Below, one piece after another: positions 50,766-60,625 of a stretch of DNA of 64,000 bases. Every line of letters begins with the position of its first letter. The first letter of the stretch is position 1. The translations under genes and the position numbers were made by a program. Source of the stretch: an uncultured Muribaculum sp. (GTDB lineage: Bacteria > Bacteroidota > Bacteroidia > Bacteroidales > Muribaculaceae). The notes under the pieces are model-generated. The model did not search any database, was not told where the DNA came from, and was given only the letters and a program-made list of their open reading frames with translations. The stretch lies in contig CAJTSJ010000013.1 of assembly GCA_910578785.1 (NCBI GenBank), forward strand, positions 5,991-69,990, in the 5' to 3' direction.

Positions 50766-53654
50766 TTATGCTGCTGTATTTTTGTTGCGGCGACGGTCGA
50801 TAAGGTAAGCGACGGGCGATGCAACATAGATGGTGGCCAAGGTACCTGTGATCACACCGAACAGCATTGCGAATACGAAGCTGCGGATTGATTCACCACC
50901 GAGGATGAAGATACAGAGGAGCACCAGGAGAGTCGATCCTGAAGTAATGATGGTACGGCTCAATGTGCTGTTGATTGACTGGTTGACCAAAGTGAAGAAG
51001 TTCTGCTTCGGATAAAGCTGAGTGTTCTCACGTACACGGTCAAACACAACCACGGTATCGTTGATCTGGTAACCGATTACGGTAAGGATAGCGGCGATGA
51101 ACGACTGGTCGATTTCCATTGAGAACGGAAGTATGCCCCAGAACAGAGTGTAGAAACCGATGATGGTGAACGCTGTGAACGCTACTGCGGCAAGCGCACC
51201 TACGGAGAAGGCTACATTGTGGAAACGAACCAGGATGTAGAGGAACATCGCGATGAGCGAGAAGATGACGGCGATATAAGCGTCCTTCTTCATGTCGGCG
51301 GCGATGGTCGGACCAACCTTCTGTGAGCTCTGGATACCTACATTCTCATTAGTTGTAGAGAAGTCCTCAAGGCTCATGCCGTTGAGTTCGTCTTTGAGGC
51401 CGTTGTAGAGGATATCGGTGATTTCAGCATCAACACCGTCAGTCTCTTCCTCAATCTTGTAGTTGGTAGAGATACGCACCTTGGTGTCGTTGTCGATGGT
51501 GATTACTGAAAGCGATGCATCGGGGAACATCGGAGCAAGCTTCGACTGAATGTCCTGAGTCTTCACAGGATGGTCGAACTGTACGATGTAGTTGCGTCCG
51601 CCTGAGAAGTCGATACCCTGGTTAAGACCGCGGGCAAAGAGCGAAACGACCACAATCACTACGAATATTGCGCAAACCGAGAAGGATATCTTGCGCTGGT
51701 CGAGGAAGTTGAACTTAGTGTTGTAGAACATTCCCTTTGACAGCTTGGTAGAGAAGGTAAGCTTCTGGAAGGGAGCGGTCTTGCCGAATCCGATGAATAC
51801 GAGACGGGTCAGGAACACAGCTGTGAAGAACGAGCATACGATACCGATGATAAGAGTGGTGGCGAAGCCCTTGATAGGTCCTGTTCCGTAAAGGAGAAGG
51901 ATAACGGCTGTGATGACCGAGGTCAAGTTGGAGTCGAAGATTGCAGAGAATGCGTTGCTGTAACCGTCGGCGATGGCCTGCTGGATTTTCTTGCCGGCGC
52001 GAAGTTCTTCCTTGGCACGCTCGAAGATAAGTACGTTGGCGTCGACTGCCATACCGAGTGCAAGCACGATACCGGCGATACCCGACAGGGTGAGCACTGC
52101 CTGGAACGAAGCCAGAATACCCATTGTGAAGAAGAGGTTGCATACAAGACCCATGTTGGCGACGAGTCCGGGGATGACTCCGTAGAAGGCCATCATGAAT
52201 ATCATCAACAACACAAGCGCGATGATGAACGAAAGGAATCCGTCCTGGATGGCCTGCTTGCCGAGCGACGGACCGATTACGGTGTCGCTGACGATTTCAA
52301 CCTTTGCGGCCATCTTACCGGACTTAAGCACGTTGGCCAAGTCCTTTGCATCGTCAACGGTGAAGTGACCTGTGATTTCCGAACGTCCGCCTTCGATTAC
52401 AGAGTTGATGCGGGGAGCGGAATATACGGCATCGTCAAGAACGATGGCCACGGGCTTTCCGATATTGTTCTGAGTCACGCGGGCCCATGCTTTGGCGCCC
52501 TCGTTGTTCATCTCCATAGTGACGTAGTTGCCCTTCATTGTCTCGAAGTCGCTTCCTGCGGCCACAACCACGTCGCCGGCAAGTGCGGGCTTGCCGTTGT
52601 TGGTCTTCAGGGCTACGAGCTGATAGATGTCAGCCTTGCGGGTAGTGTTGGTGACAGTGTCGGTATACTGTACTTCCTGAGGCTTAACCTCCCAAAGGAG
52701 CTTAAGGTTGGAGGGAAGTATGCGGGCGGCCATCGGTGAGCTGATGATCGAGTCGATCTTTTCGCGGTGGGCCTGGGTGGCCATACCTACATAGGGAGTG
52801 CCGTTGTAGCCCGATGCGTCGAAATAGCCGAACAGAGTGTGGAACGAACCGATTGTGTCGGCGCGCAGGGCATTTTCGAGGGCCATCAGCTGATTGTAGA
52901 TTTCATCGAGCGTATATACCTCGTAGAACTCGAGGTTGGCCGATGCCTTCAACAGGTCGCGTACACGGTCGTGTTCCTTTACGCCCGGAAGTTCGAGAAG
53001 AATCTGACCGTCCTTTTCAAGTTCCTGAATGTTGGGAGCCACAACACCGAATTGGTCGATACGGTTGCGGAGTACGTTTGTAGAGCTGTTTACGCGGTCC
53101 TTTACTTCCTGCTTTACGATGGCTTCAACCTGGTCGGCATTGTCACCGCGCTTGGCCACGTTCTTGAACACTACGGCCATGTCGGCAGATGGATCGATAC
53201 GCTTGTATTCGTCGAAGAAAGCGCCTACATAGTCGCTTGTCTTGCTTTTCTTGACTACAGAGTCGGTAGCGTGGAGGACGCGGTTGAAGGTCTTGTTGCC
53301 TTCGGCGTTGGCTATAGAACGGAGGATGTCGGGAACAGACACCTGAAGAATCACGTTCATACCGCCCTTCAAGTCCAGACCGAGGCCTACGCCCATTTTT
53401 TGAACCTGGTTGAAGGTATATCCGAATACCGGATAAACTTCTTCCTTACCGATTGAATCAATGTAATTCTTGTAAGCCTTTGAATAGGCATCCGAATTGG
53501 CATCGCCGTTGGCGATAACCAGCGCATACTCCTGTGCTTTCTTCTCGTGCTTGTTGGTTACCCAAGTAAACGAGAGGTAAAACAGACACACGAGCACCAA
53601 GAAGATTGCTATCACACCGGAAATAGCACTTCCGGTCGTACCTTTGCTTTGCAT
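50766..53654 (-). CDS. secDF: Fused protein translocase subunit SecDF
   Basis: 962 residues, the usual Bacteroidota SecD-SecF fusion. Twelve membrane helices predicted, with the SecD signature GLDLKGGMNVILQV, a large periplasmic P1 domain, the VDANVLIFERAKEELRAGK region, and in the SecF half QGIDFSGGRNYIVQF and YQINDTVVVFDRVRENTQ. Uses proton flow to pull secreted proteins. Start ATG 53654 is chosen because the promoter (53709) lies inside the longer frame from TTG 53711. Confidence 0.96.
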   Translation of the reverse strand: MQSKGTTGSAISGVIAIFLVLVCLFYLSFTWVTNKHEKKAQEYALVIANGDANSDAYSKAYKNYIDSIGKEEVYPVFGYTFNQVQKMGVGLGLDLKGGMNVILQVSVPDILRSIANAEGNKTFNRVLHATDSVVKKSKTSDYVGAFFDEYKRIDPSADMAVVFKNVAKRGDNADQVEAIVKQEVKDRVNSSTNVLRNRIDQFGVVAPNIQELEKDGQILLELPGVKEHDRVRDLLKASANLEFYEVYTLDEIYNQLMALENALRADTIGSFHTLFGYFDASGYNGTPYVGMATQAHREKIDSIISSPMAARILPSNLKLLWEVKPQEVQYTDTVTNTTRKADIYQLVALKTNNGKPALAGDVVVAAGSDFETMKGNYVTMEMNNEGAKAWARVTQNNIGKPVAIVLDDAVYSAPRINSVIEGGRSEITGHFTVDDAKDLANVLKSGKMAAKVEIVSDTVIGPSLGKQAIQDGFLSFIIALVLLMIFMMAFYGVIPGLVANMGLVCNLFFTMGILASFQAVLTLSGIAGIVLALGMAVDANVLIFERAKEELRAGKKIQQAIADGYSNAFSAIFDSNLTSVITAVILLLYGTGPIKGFATTLIIGIVCSFFTAVFLTRLVFIGFGKTAPFQKLTFSTKLSKGMFYNTKFNFLDQRKISFSVCAIFVVIVVVSLFARGLNQGIDFSGGRNYIVQFDHPVKTQDIQSKLAPMFPDASLSVITIDNDTKVRISTNYKIEEETDGVDAEITDILYNGLKDELNGMSLEDFSTTNENVGIQSSQKVGPTIAADMKKDAYIAVIFSLIAMFLYILVRFHNVAFSVGALAAVAFTAFTIIGFYTLFWGILPFSMEIDQSFIAAILTVIGYQINDTVVVFDRVRENTQLYPKQNFFTLVNQSINSTLSRTIITSGSTLLVLLCIFILGGESIRSFVFAMLFGVITGTLATIYVASPVAYLIDRRRNKNTAA

Positions 53655-53708
53655 GTGTTTGAAAAATGATGATATTAAGTTATTAAAATTTTTCTGAAAT
53701 TCAGGTTG

Positions 53709-53716
53709 CAAATATA
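53709..53716 (-). promoter_or_regulatory. secDF -7 box
   Basis: TATATTTG on the minus strand, 55 bp before ATG 53654. It fixes the secDF start. Confidence 0.65.
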
Positions 53717-53833
53717 ACTCTTTTTTCTGTGACTATCATAAAAGTGTGTCAATAAAATGACTGTTAAGGACATCTTTAGCCTAAGCGGACATCGCAAAAT
53801 GCCGCTTAAGATGTTAAATTTTGAAAAAATGTA

Positions 53834-54793
53834 TCAGTATTGCAATCCCAGGTTGTCGACCCAGAGCACCATGCCGGGGGTGCCTTCATAGGCGGTTCCG
53901 CATCCTGACGAACACATCACGAGCATGTGTGTAGGGGTGGCGTCGGCATCGTCCCAGCCCACTTCCTTCACCGGCACCATCTTGCCTTTGGAATTGGTGG
54001 CATAGTAGCTCTTGTCTTCGGGAATTAGTCCCATGAAGCTCTTATAGCCGGGGTTATGGGTTATGTCGCCGTACATGACCGGAATCTTATGGCGCTTTAC
54101 CCAGCCGTCGGTCGAGGCCGAATAGCGTTCGCGGCCTGTGCCCACGCGCTTGGCGTAAAGGTTGCCCTCTTCATCCTCCCATCTGCGTTGCAGCAGGATG
54201 TAGACTTCGGCGCTGTCGTGGCCGTCGAGTTTTTTCTTCGATGTGCCGGTCGCGCGCACCTTCTGCGCAGACTTCGGCACCGATACGCGGTAGTCAAGCA
54301 CCAGAGCTTCCGGCCGCTTGGTGAACGGCACACCCATCTCCATCTTTCCGTAGGGGTTCGACGTGCTGCGTATCGGCTCGATGTTGTGGCCGAGGTATAT
54401 CGAACCGCTGACGAGAACTTCCAGGTTGACTATGCCGAGCACCTTGACCTTCTCGTAGATGGTGGTCAGTTTACAGCAACGGCCTCCGGCGGGATTCTCG
54501 TCGGGAAAGACGGCATTGCTCCCTTTTACGATTCCGGCCACGTTGGCCATCACGTTGGAAGTAGCCCATGGCGACCCGCCGCGGTTGGTATACGCTTTGT
54601 TGCCGTCTTCCGTTCCGTTGGGGGCTATTTCGTAGATTTGCTTTACATGTCCGCCTATCAGTTTGGATTCATGTACGTTGCGCGTGAGCCAATTTTCGAA
54701 ATCGGCGTATTTTATCGGTTCTATTTTCTGTGAATTTGCCGTTAACGCGCACATGGGCAACATCAACGGCAAAGCATATTTCAATATCTGCAT
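53834..54793 (-). CDS. Secreted PCMD-domain-like protein
   Basis: 319 residues with a signal peptide (LPLMLPMCALTANSQ). The body has the features of Bacteroidota PCMD (putative carbohydrate metabolism domain) proteins: YADFENW, TNRGGSPWATSNVM, AVFPDENPAGGRCCKLTT, and a final PGMVLWVDNLGLQY. No catalytic residues are evident; carbohydrate binding is the family's proposed role. Follows ispF by 16 bp. Confidence 0.7.
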   Translation of the reverse strand: MQILKYALPLMLPMCALTANSQKIEPIKYADFENWLTRNVHESKLIGGHVKQIYEIAPNGTEDGNKAYTNRGGSPWATSNVMANVAGIVKGSNAVFPDENPAGGRCCKLTTIYEKVKVLGIVNLEVLVSGSIYLGHNIEPIRSTSNPYGKMEMGVPFTKRPEALVLDYRVSVPKSAQKVRATGTSKKKLDGHDSAEVYILLQRRWEDEEGNLYAKRVGTGRERYSASTDGWVKRHKIPVMYGDITHNPGYKSFMGLIPEDKSYYATNSKGKMVPVKEVGWDDADATPTHMLVMCSSGCGTAYEGTPGMVLWVDNLGLQY

Positions 54794-54809
54794 CTTTTGG
54801 CAATCTAAT

Positions 54810-55292
54810 TTACGGTCGATAAATCAAAGCCGAGGCCATGGCGGCTATGCCTTCTCCACGTCCGGTAAATCCGAGCTTCTCGGTGGTGGTGGCTTTGACT
54901 GAAACGTGCGACGGCTCTATCTCAAGGTCGGATGCTATGCGCTCGATCATCAGCGGAATATGCGGCAGCATCTTCGGAGCCTGTGCCATAATGGTCACAT
55001 CGACATTTCCCACCAGGTAGCCCTCGGCTTTCAGCAGGTCGTTGACCTTGCGGAGCAGCACGCGTGAGTCCGCGCCTTTATAGGCCGGGTCGGAGTCGGG
55101 AAAGTGGTATCCGATGTCGCGCAACGCGGCCGCGCCGAGAAGCGCGTCTGACAGAGCGTGCAGGGCCACATCGGCGTCGCTATGGCCGAGCAGGCCGAGG
55201 TGGTAGGGTATATTGACCCCGGCTATCCATAATTCACGTCCTTCAACGAGCCGGTGGACGTCAAATCCGTTGCCGATACGTATATTTATCAT
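54810..55292 (-). CDS. ispF: 2-C-methyl-D-erythritol 2,4-cyclodiphosphate synthase
   Basis: 160 residues, the normal IspF length, from ATG 55292. Zinc-binding DVHRL near residue 10, HSDADVALHALSDALLGA, DIGYHFPDSDP, and KATTTEKLGFTGRGEG at the C-terminus. Converts CDP-ME-2-phosphate to MEcPP in the MEP isoprenoid pathway. The longer frame to 55346 overlaps porV and is rejected; gap to porV is 16 bp. Confidence 0.95.
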   Translation of the reverse strand: MINIRIGNGFDVHRLVEGRELWIAGVNIPYHLGLLGHSDADVALHALSDALLGAAALRDIGYHFPDSDPAYKGADSRVLLRKVNDLLKAEGYLVGNVDVTIMAQAPKMLPHIPLMIERIASDLEIEPSHVSVKATTTEKLGFTGRGEGIAAMASALIYRP

Positions 55293-55308
55293 GTCTGTTG
55301 CAATTATT

Positions 55309-56511
55309 TTATCTTCCGAATATTTCCTTGAGTCCGTCCATGTCAAATGTCAGGGTAAATCTGAGCGTCTGGTCCAGAGGCGAAGTCTGAGAGGTGGCCA
55401 TCATGTACGATGCGTCGACGCGAAGCACATTCATGGCGAATCCGGCTCCAAGTCCGAAGTATTTGCGTCCGCCCTTGAACTCATTTTCATAATAATATCC
55501 CGCGCGCAGGAAGAACTGCTGGTTGTAGCTGTATTCCGCGCCGAGCGACCATGTTATCTCGCGAAGTTCCTCCTTCATGCCTCCGGGAGCGTCGGTAAAC
55601 GACTTGAATATTCCGGTGATAGGCGACATGTTTTTCCAGTCTTCCAGCGCGTTGATGTACTCTTCCTGTCCTTCTATGTCGTCGGGATAGTCGTTGAGAC
55701 GCGGTTTGGTGGGCACAAGGAGTTTGTTGACGTCAAGCGAGAGGGCCAGATTGTGGTAGTCGGCCAGCGGGAAGGTGAACGTGGTTCCCAGGCGGAGGTT
55801 GGTCGGCAGGAATGCCGGTTCCTCTCCGTCGCCGTAGTTGACCTTGCTGCCTATGTTGGAGATGTTCCATCCGAACGACCACTGGCACTCATTGCGTCCG
55901 ATGATAGGATATTTTGTCAAGAAACCGGAGATGTCGGCCGAGAAGGCCGATGCGCCGGTGTTGCCGTTGTCATATGACATGCTTCCGCCGTAGCCGAGGT
56001 CGGAGTAGATGTAGCGGAGCACGATACCCATGGAGTAGCTTTCGGACAGTTTGCGCGAGTAGCCGACGTCAATCGACATTTCGTAAGGGTTAAGGTTCTG
56101 ACCCTGATAGATGTCGCTTCCTGTGTTGACTTCGCCGAGCGAGAAGTAGCGTATAGAGGCGCTTATGGCCTGATTGTCGTAAGTGCCGAGTTTCCAGTAG
56201 CCTGAAAGATTGGCGAGAAAGATGTCGTTGACGAGCTTTCTCAACCATGGAGTATAGCTGAGCGACACCCCGGCATTGCTGTAGGCGAATGCATACTTCG
56301 AAGGATTCCAGAACTGGCTGTTGGCATCCGGGTCGGTGGCTGCGCCTATGTCGCCCATTGACGCGCCTCGTGCGTCAGGGGCTATGCTCAAGGAGTTTAC
56401 GCCTGTCTGGACAGGGTTGAAGTTGTCGCCTTTCGTGTCGGCCATTGCCACTGCCGGCACCATCGCCAACATGGCGGCAATTGATAATATTTGTCTTGTA
56501 AGTCGAGTCAT
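55309..56511 (-). CDS. porV: Type IX secretion outer-membrane protein PorV
   Basis: 400 residues: signal peptide (IAAMLAMVPAVAMA) then a FadL-like outer-membrane barrel. The conserved GVNSLSIAPDARGASMGDIGA after the signal and SQFWNPSKYAF identify PorV/LptO, which shuttles type IX cargo to the attachment complex at the cell surface. It implies a working type IX system elsewhere in the genome. Confidence 0.92.
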   Translation of the reverse strand: MTRLTRQILSIAAMLAMVPAVAMADTKGDNFNPVQTGVNSLSIAPDARGASMGDIGAATDPDANSQFWNPSKYAFAYSNAGVSLSYTPWLRKLVNDIFLANLSGYWKLGTYDNQAISASIRYFSLGEVNTGSDIYQGQNLNPYEMSIDVGYSRKLSESYSMGIVLRYIYSDLGYGGSMSYDNGNTGASAFSADISGFLTKYPIIGRNECQWSFGWNISNIGSKVNYGDGEEPAFLPTNLRLGTTFTFPLADYHNLALSLDVNKLLVPTKPRLNDYPDDIEGQEEYINALEDWKNMSPITGIFKSFTDAPGGMKEELREITWSLGAEYSYNQQFFLRAGYYYENEFKGGRKYFGLGAGFAMNVLRVDASYMMATSQTSPLDQTLRFTLTFDMDGLKEIFGR

Positions 56512-56584
56512 GCGATAATGTTGTGTAACATAATAAACTGCATTGCCCGCCTTTTTATTGTGTCCTTAGATGGTTAATTGCATC

Positions 56585-56956
56585 CTATGCCCTTTTCTTC
56601 ACATGATTGGAGATTATCAGCAGAATGCACAGCATTGCCGCCAGCCAAAGCCCTGACTTCACACTATAGCCCATCATTCCGGCTATGGACGACGACAGGG
56701 CCAGTGCGTAAGGAAGCGCAAGCATATCGTCGACATCATGGCTGAAAGCTGTATTCACAGTGGCGGCTGTTTTCCCGGTCAGGCACATTGCGATGCGCAC
56801 TATCATGGCCAATAGCGCGAGAGTACCGACTGCCGCCGACACGTAAAGAGTAGTCTTTTCGCCCAACATGCCCACCGTTGTGAAGGGAATCGACGCGCAT
56901 GTCAACTTGAAAAATGACTTTGCATAACTGTCTTCAAAAATACTGTCAATCTTCAT
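56585..56956 (-). CDS. Small membrane protein, function unknown
   Basis: 123 residues from ATG 56956 (MKIDSIFEDSYAKSFFK); an ATG at 56962 is also possible. Three or four hydrophobic segments (FTTVGMLGEKTTLYVSAAVG, LALLAMIVRIAMCL, LWLAAMLCILLIIS) separated by short polar loops. No motif recognised. Downstream of the CD225-like gene by 67 bp and 73 bp before porV; no clear promoter. Confidence 0.65.
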   Translation of the reverse strand: MKIDSIFEDSYAKSFFKLTCASIPFTTVGMLGEKTTLYVSAAVGTLALLAMIVRIAMCLTGKTAATVNTAFSHDVDDMLALPYALALSSSIAGMMGYSVKSGLWLAAMLCILLIISNHVKKRA

Positions 56957-57023
56957 AATCAATCATTTATTGTTGTTATCTCCGTGGATTTACATTTTCC
57001 GGGGAAGCATGAGGCCTAAACGG

Positions 57024-57293
57024 TCATTCTGCGTAATAAAAAATTAAAAGAAGAGCAGCCGAAATTATAAATATGGACAAAAAAATGAGCGCACTTATTT
57101 TTGCGCAACGGTATGCCTTCTCGATATATTCATGCCTTACGTCTTCATCGTTGCTATTGGAATATGCTCTTATCGAGTATATTAAAGGAAGTATTCCGAA
57201 CGGCAATGACACGAGCGTCATAATTATCGACAGAGCAAATGCTGTTGTCAATTTTCTGCTATCCTTAATCATTTTTCTGCAATCCTTAATCAT
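57024..57293 (-). CDS. CD225/dispanin-like small membrane protein
   Basis: 89 residues from ATG 57293 (second Met at 57272). Two membrane helices with the CD225 pattern: FALSIIMTLVSLPFGILPLI, then SIRAYSNSNDEDVRHEYIEK and AKISALIFLSIFI. The frame is open to 57410, but a consensus -7 box at 57328-57335 lies inside that stretch. Bacterial CD225 proteins are of unknown function. Confidence 0.72.
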   Translation of the reverse strand: MIKDCRKMIKDSRKLTTAFALSIIMTLVSLPFGILPLIYSIRAYSNSNDEDVRHEYIEKAYRCAKISALIFLSIFIISAALLLIFYYAE

Positions 57294-57327
57294 ATGTAAT
57301 AATTGAATCTGATTAAATTTGATGCAA

Positions 57328-57335
57328 CAAAGATA
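57328..57335 (-). promoter_or_regulatory. -7 box of the CD225-like gene
   Basis: TATCTTTG on the minus strand, 35 bp before ATG 57293; decides that start over the longer frame. Confidence 0.62.
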
Positions 57336-57423
57336 GGATAAAGGATGAGAAATTGCATAAAAATTTGAGCAGATAATATTCCACACTTGGCTCCGTATGG
57401 TGTTGTCCATTAGATGATTATGC

Positions 57424-57451
57424 GGTGGGGAATTTTTTTTAATTCCTCACC
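57424..57451 (-). terminator. Hairpin after the TPR gene
   Basis: GGTGGGGAATT (57424-57434) and AATTCCTCACC (57441-57451) form an 11-bp stem with one G-T pair and a T6/A6 loop. It is 65 bp past the TPR gene stop, but no T-run follows on the minus strand, so terminator function is uncertain. Confidence 0.35.
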
Positions 57452-57515
57452 CTGAAAGCAGGGCGCAACACAATGGTTATCAGCATCATTTCGACTATTG
57501 TCGGAAATTATGGTT

Positions 57516-59318
57516 TCAAGGTTTGAGTTTGTTGACGAATAGTTCGCGGTCGGGAGCATCGGACTTAAGAATCCGTTCGGAGAGTCGGTAGCGTTTATTA
57601 TAGTAATATTTTAATTTGAGTTCAGTGAACATACAGACAGCACGAGGCGCAAATCCGGCATAAATAAGCATAATAAAAGTGAAGTCCTGCGGTTTTAGGA
57701 ACGGACATTGCCATCGAAGCTGTTTCATTATATCCCCCATATACAGGTTGACTGCTGATTCGATTTCGTCCATACTTTTATTGCTTCTCATCCGCGTCAG
57801 GTCCCGCTCAATGTCGTTGAGAATTGAGATTCGGGCCTTATCCGAATTGCCTTTTTCAAAATATTCGTTGCACAGTTTGTTAAGCGTCGACCATTTGTCA
57901 CGGAACAGTTCTTCCATTTTTGCCGACAAAAACACCTCCCTTTCCGACAATTGCGTCTTTAGGTTGCCAATGTCTGAGTCCTTATTTTCGATGGTTTCAA
58001 GGAGATTGTCAATCGTATTTTTTTGGTTGATTAAGGACTCCGAAAGTATGATCATGTCATCAACTTTACGGTCTATTTCCGCATTCTTAGCGCGTATTCT
58101 AACCCGGTATATCATAATTCCTGCCACGGCCAACAGTAAAGCTATGGCAAATACTAAGATTAGAATAAGCCTCAACAAATAAGACGCTCTGTGTTCTGCT
58201 TGTGCTTCAGCATCGTAATAGTCACGTTGAGAGGCTATAACAGATTGACGAAGCACGTTCTCAACCTCGACATCCTGAAGATTGATGACACTGTCCAGAT
58301 ACCGCAACGCTTCTTTGTATTCGCCTTTGCTCTTGTGTAATAAGTGAAAATTATTGTATACGTCGACTTTTTCCGTCAGCGTCTCAGTCAATGAATCGGC
58401 AATGTTCAACAATGACTCCGCCTGATGGAAGTCTTTACTGTCCAGATATAATTTGGCCAACGATGTATAGTCATCGACGGTAAACGAATAGTAATCGCTC
58501 AATGCCGTCAGGCTGTCGGCGTAGCACGAAGCCTTGTCGAACAATCCGGCGCGGGCACTGATTGGCAACAGGCTTCTATAGCAGTAGACCATCAGCATAG
58601 TGTCGGCAGGCGGCTCATGTGCTATCCGGCAAATGCTGTCAAGCATGGCTATGCTTTTTATGGTCTCGCCAACGTTGCTGTACGCTGTGGCGAGATCGCA
58701 CAAAGCAAAGCGATGATTTCTGACCTTCCCGGCACGCAGATAGCAGTCGGCAGTTTCGATAGTATAAGGGATAACGCCCTGATTGTAATATGCCTCTGAA
58801 TAATTGTCGGCAATCAGTTCCGCCGATTTGGCTCGCCAATAGTCGTCGGAATACCTTTTGGTTAGACCGTATGACTCCATCGCGGCCGACATCGACGCAT
58901 CCCAGTCCCCTGCATTATATCGCAAACGCCCCTTGAAAAACCATGACTTCATACGATAGTAGTATTCGTCACGGTTTTTGTAATAGTCCAGAGCGATGTC
59001 AATCAGAGAGTCGGATGCGGCGGGAATCTTTTTGATATCCTGGGCCTGAGTCATCAATAAAGCATATTTCGCAGTTGCGACAGGCGAACCGAGCGAGCCG
59101 CGGTCGATTCCAAGCAGAATGTTGTAAGCCGAATCGGGATATTCCTCTATAATCTCTTCTGCATGGTGTAAGTTGCTCATTGCGTTGCGCGAAGAACAAG
59201 CGTTGCCGACGATGCAGAGCATCATCGGCAACACAATGTCGGTCAACAGCCGGTCGAGGCTGAAGCGCTTATTATATGCATGCCGCCCAGCGGCGGCTTT
59301 TGTTCGTTCGGGCTGCAA
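57516..59318 (-). CDS. TPR-containing membrane protein with degenerate HTH-like C-terminus
   Basis: Up to 600 residues. Start is unclear: the frame opens with TTG 59318, and no ATG precedes the hydrophobic segment VLPMMLCIVGNACSS, which could be a lipoprotein signal. Then 8-9 tetratricopeptide-type helical repeats (for example DSLIDIALDYYKNRDEYYYR), one membrane helix (LLRLILILVFAIALLLAVAG), a coiled coil, and a C-terminal helical domain (FTFIMLIYAGFAPRAVCMFT) resembling a worn LuxR-type HTH. Likely a Bacteroidales TPR membrane regulator; signal and target unknown. Follows serS by 9 bp. Confidence 0.75.
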   Translation of the reverse strand: MQPERTKAAAGRHAYNKRFSLDRLLTDIVLPMMLCIVGNACSSRNAMSNLHHAEEIIEEYPDSAYNILLGIDRGSLGSPVATAKYALLMTQAQDIKKIPAASDSLIDIALDYYKNRDEYYYRMKSWFFKGRLRYNAGDWDASMSAAMESYGLTKRYSDDYWRAKSAELIADNYSEAYYNQGVIPYTIETADCYLRAGKVRNHRFALCDLATAYSNVGETIKSIAMLDSICRIAHEPPADTMLMVYCYRSLLPISARAGLFDKASCYADSLTALSDYYSFTVDDYTSLAKLYLDSKDFHQAESLLNIADSLTETLTEKVDVYNNFHLLHKSKGEYKEALRYLDSVINLQDVEVENVLRQSVIASQRDYYDAEAQAEHRASYLLRLILILVFAIALLLAVAGIMIYRVRIRAKNAEIDRKVDDMIILSESLINQKNTIDNLLETIENKDSDIGNLKTQLSEREVFLSAKMEELFRDKWSTLNKLCNEYFEKGNSDKARISILNDIERDLTRMRSNKSMDEIESAVNLYMGDIMKQLRWQCPFLKPQDFTFIMLIYAGFAPRAVCMFTELKLKYYYNKRYRLSERILKSDAPDRELFVNKLKP

Positions 59319-59327
59319 TCGGGCGGA

Positions 59328-60599
59328 TTAGTCGATTATGTCGAAGCCTGTGTATTTGCGCAGACATTCCGGCACCACGATACCCTCGGGGGTCTGGTTG
59401 TTTTCCAGAAGGGCGGCCATGATGCGGGGAAGGGCGAGTGCCGAGCCGTTGAGCGTGTGGCACAGGCGGGTCTTCTTGTCCTCGCCGCGGTAACGGCACT
59501 TAAGACGGTTGGCCTGGTAGGTCTCGAAGTTGGACACTGACGACACTTCGAGCCAGCGCTTCTGGGCGGCCGAGAATACTTCGAAGTCAAATGTGATAGC
59601 CGATGTGAACGACATGTCGCCACCGCACAGGCGCAGTATGTGCCATGGCAGTCCGAGCTTTTCGAGCAGTCCCTGCACGTGGTCTTTCATCTCTTCGAGA
59701 GCGGCGTAAGAGTTTTCGGGCTTCTCGATGCGGACTATCTCCACCTTGTCGAACTGGTGCAGACGGTTGAGTCCGCGGACATCCTTGCCGTAGCTTCCGG
59801 CTTCGCGGCGGAAACATGCGGAGTAGGCGCAGTTCTTGATAGGCAACTGGTCGGGATTGAGAATCACGTCGCGGTATAGGTTGGTGACGGGAACTTCGGC
59901 GGTCGGGATGAGATACAGCACGTCTTCATTGACGAAGTACATCTGTCCCTCTTTATCAGGAAGCTGTCCTGTGCCGTAACCGGAAGCTTCGTTGACAACG
60001 TAGGGCGGCTGGACTTCAAGATATCCGGCCTTGCCGGCTTCGTCAAGGAAGAACTGAATCAGGGCGCGCTGCAGACGTGCACCTTTTCCGAGGTATACCG
60101 GGAATCCGGCTCCTGTGATTTTCACACCGAGGTCGAAGTCGATGAGATTGTATTTTTTAGCCAGATCCCAGTGGGGCAGGGCGTCTTCTGGGAGGTCGGG
60201 CATCGTGCCTCCGGTCTTTTCCACCACATTGTCGGCCGCGGTCTTTCCTGCGGGCACCATGTCGCACGGCAGGTTGGGGATGGTCAGCAGGATGTCGCGT
60301 ATCTTGTTTTCAGTACGTGCAAGCTCTTCTGCTATTGCCTTTTGCTCATCTTTGATAGCGGCCACAGTTGCCTTTACGGTCTCGGCCTCCTCCTTTTTGC
60401 CCGATTTCATCAACTGGCCGATAGAGGCGGCAAGCTTGTTGAGTTCGGCGGCCTTGGTGTCGTTGGTCAACTGTGCCTGACGGCGCTGAGTATCGAGATC
60501 GAGTATCTCTTTTATAGTGGCGGATCCGTCGTAGCCTTTTATGGCAAGGCGTTCGATCACACGGTCCGGATTTTCCTTTATTTGCTGTATGGTCAACAT
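59328..60599 (-). CDS. serS: Seryl-tRNA synthetase
   Basis: 423 residues, the usual length. An N-terminal coiled-coil arm that reads tRNA(Ser) (to about residue 110), then a class II core with motif 2 FRREAGSYGKDVRGLNRLHQ and motif 3 GSALALPRIMAALLENNQ. Essential translation enzyme. Between the YqeY-like gene (26 bp upstream) and the TPR gene. Confidence 0.97.
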   Translation of the reverse strand: MLTIQQIKENPDRVIERLAIKGYDGSATIKEILDLDTQRRQAQLTNDTKAAELNKLAASIGQLMKSGKKEEAETVKATVAAIKDEQKAIAEELARTENKIRDILLTIPNLPCDMVPAGKTAADNVVEKTGGTMPDLPEDALPHWDLAKKYNLIDFDLGVKITGAGFPVYLGKGARLQRALIQFFLDEAGKAGYLEVQPPYVVNEASGYGTGQLPDKEGQMYFVNEDVLYLIPTAEVPVTNLYRDVILNPDQLPIKNCAYSACFRREAGSYGKDVRGLNRLHQFDKVEIVRIEKPENSYAALEEMKDHVQGLLEKLGLPWHILRLCGGDMSFTSAITFDFEVFSAAQKRWLEVSSVSNFETYQANRLKCRYRGEDKKTRLCHTLNGSALALPRIMAALLENNQTPEGIVVPECLRKYTGFDIID

Positions 60600-60625
60600 T
60601 GCTTCAGGATGTATTTAATGTATGG

